A stretch of DNA of 64,000 bases from Rhipicephalus microplus (Eukaryota > Arthropoda > Arachnida > Ixodida > Ixodidae), in contig NC_134710.1 of the NCBI RefSeq assembly GCF_043290135.1, positions 133,748,655 through 133,812,654 on the forward strand. The letters are read 5' to 3'. A model generated the notes under the pieces. It had not been told where the DNA came from, did not search any database, and saw only the letters and a list, made by a program, of their open reading frames with translations. Every line of letters starts with the position of its first letter. The first letter of the stretch is position 1. Positions 58,436-64,000 of this stretch are shown here, piece after piece. Both the position numbers and the translations under genes were made by a program.

Positions 58436-58606
58436 GGTTCCCACGTCCTCTTGCTCTACCCGTCACCCCTGGAGCTCCGGTCTGGTCGATGGTTGTGCCC
58501 TCAAGCAACAGCGATGGCAGAACCCAACGCGTCCACTGCTGCAACCGCTCCTTCTCAGCCACTTGGGCTTCACTACACCGTCAGTACCCCGCACCTCCAC
58601 CACTTA
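58436..58606 (-). mobile_element. Gypsy 2 5' leader with primer-binding site
   Basis: Minus strand: four bases after the LTR (TAAG) comes TGGTGGAGGTGCGGGGT, the same 12-base start as the primer site of Gypsy 1 (TGGTGGAGGTGC). The remaining leader is non-coding here. It is bounded on the left by the LINE tail, so the Gypsy body is absent. The plus-strand short frame in it (MAEPNASTAATAPSQP) is not taken as a gene. Confidence 0.65.
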
Positions 58607-58754
58607 TGAGACCATGTCCAGTACGGCAGTAACCAGCTTATCCTTTTTAATCCAGATGCACGAGCCAGAGACCTAGCCAGCGTGACATACAATGATGATC
58701 CCCCCTACAATGGTTTGATCATACAGATGAAGATGAAGCACATAGTCAGCGCTC

Positions 58755-58759
<5 letters not shown>
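58607..58759 (-). repeat. Gypsy 2 5' LTR
   Basis: 153 bp, minus reading TGTGAGCGCTGACTATG to GGACATGGTCTCA. It matches the 3' LTR at 50427-50571 over its whole length with small indels and about ten substitutions. The right end abuts a (TA)n tract. Could also be viewed as one of two ends of a single old Gypsy 2 element now holding the eIF4B copy and LINE. Confidence 0.85.

Positions 58760-58830
<71 letters not shown>
58760..58830. repeat. (TA)n microsatellite
   Basis: About 35 units between the Gypsy 2 LTR and the Penelope palindrome. Confidence 0.97.
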
Positions 58831-58832
<2 letters not shown>

Positions 58833-59028
58833 TATGGGATATCGCACAACGGGAGCGTTGTCAAAAAGGATAAATATATTTCCCAACAGTTTCGGGAGGG
58901 GTCTTTCCTTCATCAGGGGATGAGATAACTCATCCCCTAATGAACGGAGGACTCCTCCCTAAACTGTTGGGAAATAAATATATTTATCCTTGTTGACAAC
59001 GCTCCCGTTGTGACATATCCCATACCTT
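58831..59028. mobile_element. Head-to-head Penelope terminal repeats (palindrome)
   Basis: A near-perfect inverted repeat with arms of about 96 bp starting GGTATGGGATAT on each strand and meeting at GGGGATGAGATAACTCATCC near 58925. Each arm contains CTGATGA..CGAAACTGTTGGGAAATA or a slightly decayed version. It is what two Penelope terminal repeats in inverted orientation would give. No ORF is present. (TA)n tracts lie on both sides within 50 bases. Confidence 0.8.
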
Positions 59029-59071
59029 CACGAAGACACGAAGACTAACTGGCCCATCGAATTGTTACTCC

Positions 59072-59074
<3 letters not shown>

Positions 59075-59163
<89 letters not shown>
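59075..59163. repeat. (TA)n microsatellite
   Basis: About 44 units that end exactly at the first base of the Gypsy 3 LTR. Confidence 0.97.
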
Positions 59164-59166
<3 letters not shown>

Positions 59167-59332
59167 GATGACGTTTATTGAACCAGAGAAGTCGCAGCGA
59201 GGTCGCAACAAAAGATGGCCGTACGGCAAGTCCGGCAAAGGCGACCCAGGTTCTCGTGCAATCAGAGCGCGGGGCTTTTTGTTCTCTTCCGAAGGCGCAG
59301 ACGCATTGCGTTGGTGCGTACGCTACACTACA
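59164..59332 (-). repeat. Gypsy 3 3' LTR (candidate)
   Basis: About 169 bp bounded by TGTGATGACG at the left and CTACACTACA at the right (TG..CA). The 5' partner is absent, so the exact right boundary is inferred from the TG/CA rule and from where integrase-proximal sequence begins. Confidence 0.6.
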
Positions 59333-59494
59333 ATAGCCCCGGGGTGAAGAGTAGCCATCCTGGCGACACAGGGAGTAGGCACAATGAGGGGTCGTAGTAG
59401 GGCTTGAAACGGTCGACGTGTATGGTCTCGCATCATCGACGGCGCAAATCTGGTGATTATGTTAGTGGCTCGATGATGTAATTCACCAGGGAGG

Positions 59495-60666
59495 TCACGT
59501 CAATGACACGGTACGGACCGTGGTGCCGGGCCAGAAGTTTATAGAAGACAGGCCAGGGACGTGCGGGGGCACCCAAAGCAACACAAGGGAGCCAGCACAA
59601 AACGTAGGAGCTATGTGGTGAACGTCGTCATGTCGAGTTTTTTGTACACCTTGAGCCTCACTTGTCAGAAACCATGCCAACTTACGGCAGTCTTCAGCGT
59701 ACCTGGCAACTTCCGAAAGTGGGGAGCACTCAGATGCATCAGGGCTGTACTGGAGTATTGTGTCGAGTGGGTGGGAAGGTTCGCGGCCGTACAACAGAAA
59801 GAACGGGGAAAAACTGGTAGTCGCTTGCGTCGCGGTGTTATAAGCGAAGGTAACAAAAGGTAATACAGTTAGTGTAGTCGGAGGAGGTGTACATCCTCAG
59901 CATGTCACCGTGTGCGGTTGAACCGCTTAGTGAGACCATTTGTCTGTGGATGGTATGCGGTAGATTTCCGGTGGATGATGTTGCATTCAGCGAGGATAGC
60001 TTGGATGACCTCCGACAGGAACACTCGACCCCTATCACTAAGTGATTCCCGTGGAGCACCATGGCGTAGAATGAAGCTGCGGAGAATGAAGAGTGCAACT
60101 TCGTGGGCGGTCGCTGCCGGTAGAGCTGCAGTCTCAGCGTAGCGTGTCAGATGATCGATGCCGACAATAATCAACTGGTTTACAGAGCCACTATATGGAA
60201 CGGGGCCATAGAAGTCAATACCCACGCGGTCGAATGGGCGAGCCGGGCACGGGAGCGGCTGTAACATGCCAGTAAGGTGCCGCGGAGGTGTCTTGTTCTG
60301 TTGGCAAGTGGTGCAAGACCGAACGTATTTCTGCACAAAGCGATACATTCCTCGCCAGTAATATCGTTGGCGCAGCCTTTCGAAGGTTTTCAGGACACCT
60401 GCGTGAGCACTTTCGAGATCTGCATGGAAATTCATGCAGATGTCAGAGCGCATATAAGTAGGGACAGCAAGTAGCCACTTTCGACCACCAGTCATGTAGT
60501 TGCGGCAGTACAGAAAGTTGTCTCGCATGGAAAAGTGGGCTGCTTGCCGGCGTAGCGCTCTCGTGGAAGGGACAGCCGACGGATCGGTAAGGTAGTCGAG
60601 TAACAAGGCAAGGTATGGGTCTTTACGCTGCTTCGAAAGCATGTCAGTGGTGTCGAGTGCTGACAA
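59495..60666 (-). pseudogene. Gypsy 3 integrase
   Basis: The first frame (60666-59905) has SALDTTDMLSKQRKDPYLA, the zinc domain (HADLESAHAGVLKTF, CTTCQQNKTPP), VGIDFYGPVPYSG (first Asp) and SLSDRGRVFLS (second Asp), then HPQTNGLTKRFNRTR, where Lys stands in place of the third catalytic acid (Glu) of the DDE set. A shift near 59905 leads to 59794-59495 with MYGREPSHPLDTILQY and PTFCAGSLVLLWVPPHVPGL, the C-terminal DNA-binding region. Integration activity is not expected. Confidence 0.9.
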
Positions 60667-61420
60667 GGTGGTAAAAAGGGGAAACTTGTTAAGAAGAGCA
60701 ACAAGTTGGCAGTGATGCGAGGGGGGAAGGTCCGCGTCAATAGCATTGTCAAAAGCTGATGAACTTGATGGCTCAGACGCATGAGTGATTGCGGCAATGT
60801 GACATGGAGTTTCATCGGGAAAGTAATATAATTGATATGGTCGACAGGTTGCACATATCCTAACGTTTCACCACGAAGCAAGCCAATGGGGTAGTTGCAG
60901 TGGTTGGTAACCAGCATTACGGTTAAACCAGACGCAATCGTAAGAACGGCAAATGGGAGCACGATGCCCTTGCGTTCAGTAAAAACAGGGGATGGCGTAA
61001 ACACCACCGTGGCGTCAGGTTGCGCCACACATGAAAGGCTAATAGGGACTGAAGCTTCCGGAGGCAAGGTGATGTCGTCGCCAGCGATGAGTTTGCAGAG
61101 CAGTGGTGAATGATCGGGTGGTGGAAATTCAACACTTGGCACTAGGGACACTTCCGCACGGCAACAATCGATGATAGCTTCATGACCTGATAAGAAATCC
61201 CAACCCAGGATGAGGTCATGAGAGCAAGATGGTAGTACAAAAAATTGGACGATGTACAAAACGTCTTGGGTGACGACGCGCGCCGTACACACAGCCGAGG
61301 GATGAATGCGTTTCACGCTAGCCCTGGACAGCACCATGCCACAGAGATATCTGGTCACTTTCTTCAGTTTGCGACAAAATTTTGCGTTCATCACAGAAAC
61401 CACAGCCCGGTATCAATTAA
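60667..61420 (-). pseudogene. Gypsy 3 protease region and deletion junction
   Basis: LALIDTG at about 61430-61410 is the protease catalytic motif; a shift follows. The frame 61403-60492 contains SCSHDLILGWDFLSGHEAII (protease C-terminal block) and the usual linker (SCVAQPDATVVFTPSP, GLLRGETLGYV). The frame shifts near 60780 to one reading CQLVALLNKFPLF at about 60695, which in full elements begins the RT N-terminus. This is followed almost at once by SALDTTDM, which normally lies just before integrase. The RT and RNase H were therefore removed by a deletion at about 60670-60690. Confidence 0.86.
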
Positions 61421-61531
61421 CGCTAGTGTGACAACTCTCTCAACATCGACATCAACAACATTTTGCGGCGAAAATGGAGGCTTTGATAATTAAGCAGAAG
61501 TTGCAGTTCTTGCCTATGGAACTGCACTGAT

Positions 61532-62592
61532 TTAGTTTCCCTCCTCAGGAGGTGGTCTACGACGCATAGGCGATGACGATCGGCGACGAGGAGATGGGAA
61601 ACGAGCAGTTGACGGGCGACGATTCGAGTCAGAGTGCCTCTGTTCATTTGCAGACGTCGTGGCTTGCTGCGACGCATAGGTAGGAGTTCCAAAGGAGGCG
61701 TACGCAGGTGTGGAACGGCGGCGGCAGAAGCGTGCAATGGGACCAGCGATGCCACATGCGAAGCCGATAGGACAGTTGTCATGGGTGCGCCACTCATTAG
61801 ATGGACGGAAAAAGCGAGGTGAGGGCCGGTAAATCGGCTGCGTGGCCGGAGGAGGTGGAGCCGATAAGGATACTGGGTGCGGTGGGGGCCGCGCGACCAC
61901 CTACGCTGCGTGGCTGAGAGGGGAAGATGGCGCAGGTGGTGCGTAGCCCACAGCTTAGAGATTAGATGCTACTGAAGTGCATGGGTAAGGGGCCTGCACT
62001 GTAGGGAGGACATCACAAATTTCAGTGCGTATGGCCTGCTGCAGTGTCGAAGGCAGGCTTGCGGTGGGCGCGTCGCTATGCGGCAGCAGAGAGAGCTGTC
62101 GGGCGGCTTCCTCCCTGATGAAGTCTTTGACCTGGTTGGACAGACTTTCTTGGCGAACGTTGGCATTTGCAAGTGCGACGGCCGAGATCGAATCCGGCGG
62201 GGGGACACTCTGTCGGGTGATGGAACGCTGACGGCGCAATTCATCGAAGCTCTGGCACAGGCTTACGAGGATTGCCATCGTGGTTGGGCTTTTCGCTAGC
62301 AACATCTGGAATGCGCCATACTCGATGCCCTTGAGAATCTGCCGAATTTTCTCTTCTTCAGGTATAGATTGGTCAACATGCCTGCAGAGGTCGAGCACAT
62401 CCTCAATGTAACTAGTAAATGTCTCGCCAGGCTACTGGGCTCGGTGACGCTGACGCTGGTCAGCGCGGAGCTTGCGGACCTCTGGTCGGCCGAACGCTTC
62501 AGTCACGAGGTTCTTAAAGGAGGACCAGTTGGCGATGGTGGTTTTGCGGTTGGTAAAACAAAGCTTCAATAAAACTTGTAGCTGGGCGAGTT
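61532..62592 (-). pseudogene. Gypsy 3 gag
   Basis: From the truncated start at about 62592: QLQVLLKLCFTNRKTTIANW, SFKNLVTEAFGRPEVRKL, then after a shift near 62430 SYIEDVLDLCRHVDQSIPEE, ILKGIEYGAFQMLLAKSP and FIREEAARQLSLLP. A second break near 61955 leads to an Arg/Pro-rich region with CPIGFACGIAGPIARFC (61800-61750), a nucleocapsid knuckle whose spacing and His ligand are altered (His to Pro). The protein would package retroelement RNA; it is not intact. Confidence 0.86.
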
Positions 62593-62720
62593 GGTTCATA
62601 ATACTGGGTAAACTGGTGTGCGCACAAAAAAACAGACAAACGACAGCAGAGAAGAGACAGGGACAAGCGCAGACTTTCAACTAAATTTAATTCTTCGTCA
62701 ACCTTCAATTTACAGTCGCA
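62593..62720. repeat. Repeat segment joining Gypsy 3
   Basis: The minus strand reads AAGTCTGCGCTTGTCCCTGT and CTCTTCTCTGCTGTCG, followed by GTGCGCACACCAGTTTACC. This resembles terminal sequences of tick Penelope-type repeats from memory, and its edge coincides with the 5' truncation of Gypsy 3. Assignment is tentative. Confidence 0.35.
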
Positions 62721-64000
62721 CAGAACATAGTCAAGTGGTCACGAGGACAGAACCTAATAGTTTACAACAGGCCACGCAAAAAATGACGCTCACTATCAAA
62801 ACGCGAACATACGTTCAACGCGAACATACGCGTTGGTATTGTAATGATATGTGCCAAATTATACAACCATAAGCCATTTAGTTTTTCAGAAAACAAATTT
62901 TAAAATTTGTTGCTGATTTTGGAATCACATTTGTAAACGCGGGCCACCCTGTGTATATGACGTCAGGGCCTACTCTTTTTTCGAAAACCCCGTCTTTCTC
63001 AGCAGACGGATGCAGCGCACGCTTTCTTCTACGAGGTGACGGCAACGCGAGCACAGTTCAATTTTGTCAGCTCCATCGCCAACTTGCTTTTCGCACAGCA
63101 GAAGATGCGCGAAAAGCTATGTTTACACCGAGCTATGTTTACACCCTGGCCAGCCATGGCACGGTGTAGCGGATTTCGTCACGTCACTGCATTCCTGTTT
63201 ATTCCGCAGTGGTATAATACACTTTAAAAATGGTTGAAATATTCATAAGTTCTAAAAACGTCCACCGACCGCGGAAATAAAAAACGGGTTTGAAAGCTTC
63301 GAAAAATAGTTATTCCTGCATTTTCAAGCAAATGTTAACTGACACAATTACGTAATTGCGATGCAAATAGATAATAAAATAAGCTGTTATGGCAGAATAA
63401 CGAGTTTCGTGGCTGGTATTACTACAGGGCATTAAGCAGGAGAGGTTGTCAAAGGAGATATCTGGCGTATTTGAAATTGCTGGTTCCGCATCGCACGAGA
63501 GAGAAAAGAAAGAGTGCGAGGAGGACACCAGCGCCAGCGTCATGATTGCTCGCGTGCTATTGGTTTGCCTCTGTATGTGACGTGATGGTGACGCAGCGAC
63601 AACGACTGAACTTGCACACCTGCACCTCATTTTCAGCCATGTTCACACAGCTCTGCCATTGTACACCTCCGGCTAAGCGGCGCACCCTGTCATAATCTAT
63701 GGTAACAAAAAGGACGGCATTGGGAATACACAATAAAGTAGCAAGGAAAGGACTTCCGGTGGGTGCTCAAGCTGCCTATTCAAACGCCGCGAAGCCTCGG
63801 AGAGGACATTGTTAACTCTCCCAAGATTGCCTGCTTGGTGGTCGTTTGAAGCAGACATGGGGCGAATTTTCGCTCAGCCGCCGATCTCCCGAAGACATGC
63901 CGACAGTTACTGTCGTCATCGCTGAGTCACGGAAACACAGAGAAGTGTTTACGGCTGTTCCATCGTGCGGAAGCACCCTCGCTCCTTCGGTGCCTTGGAT
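62721..64000. other. Unassigned sequence to window end
   Basis: A palindromic AACAAATTTTAAAATTTGTT sits at 62891-62910 and the motif CCACCCTGTGT at 62944 resembles ends of the CACAGGGTGT elements at 21939 and 23021, so a further copy may lie leftward. Frames are short and overlapping. No gene is supported. Confidence 0.45.

Larger units (their letters stand above)
59164..62592 (-). mobile_element. Gypsy element 3, internally deleted
   Basis: A minus-strand Ty3/Gypsy copy with gag (62592-61532), protease (61410-61000) and integrase (60666-59495) and a 3' LTR, but no RT or RNase H between protease and integrase. The 5' LTR and gag start are also missing. Many frameshifts occur. The element is defective, and its 3' LTR is set directly on a (TA)n tract. 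Confidence 0.9.

Noticed and set aside
58607..58759. Solo LTR
   Set aside because: A primer-binding site and leader adjoin it on the internal side, so it is a 5' LTR with part of the element.

Overview
This 64 kb window looks like intergenic, repeat-dense eukaryotic DNA, most probably from a hard tick (Ixodidae, Rhipicephalus/Dermacentor-like). That assignment is an inference. It rests on many copies of a tRNA-headed SINE with an (ATCA)n tail, long (TA)n tracts, Penelope-like, Ty3/Gypsy, CR1/L2-like, RTE-like and RNase-H-bearing I-like retroelements, and the absence of prokaryotic gene organisation. I found no intact single-copy host gene. Almost every real reading frame belongs to a transposable element. 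The exception is a broken, intronless copy of translation initiation factor eIF4B on the minus strand (about 51255-52958).

Layout. 1-9400: decayed LINE 3' ends (690-1660 plus, 2850-3275 minus), two SINEs, a 5'-truncated retroposon with a 13-bp target duplication (5685-6012), and a Penelope fragment (7918-8460). 9404-11408: RTE-like LINE on the minus strand. 11600-15000: a truncated SINE, simple repeats, two further tRNA-like heads, a hairpin repeat and a MITE-like element. 15448-19831: nearly full-length but broken CR1/L2-type LINE with a 2A-like peptide in ORF1 and repeated 5' UTR units. 20850-26930: three SINEs, an inverted repeat pair around a (TA)n tract and a second CR1/L2-like LINE fragment. 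26935-38515: mostly unassigned, with SINE, MITE-like, hairpin, GC-rich, microsatellite and inverted-repeat features. 38515-44276: Gypsy element 1, minus strand, both LTRs present, interrupted by a SINE. 44277-48700: mostly unassigned. 48850-50213: Penelope-like element 3' part with a GIY-YIG ORF. 50427-58759: a mosaic holding the two ends of a second Gypsy family, the eIF4B retrocopy, and an I-like LINE with open ORF1 and broken ORF2. 58760-62592: a (TA)n-flanked Penelope palindrome, then Gypsy element 3, which has lost its RT and RNase H.

The elements interact mainly by nesting and by sharing target sites. Several retroelement ends lie exactly at (TA)n tracts. SINEs with clear target duplications sit in other elements, so SINE insertion is among the latest events. 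No operon, CRISPR array or autonomous host pathway is visible. The most interesting points are the eIF4B/Gypsy/LINE mosaic, hammerhead-like motifs at four Penelope ends, the head-to-head Penelope palindrome, the 2A-like LINE peptide, and the contrast between young LTRs and a broken coding region in Gypsy 1.
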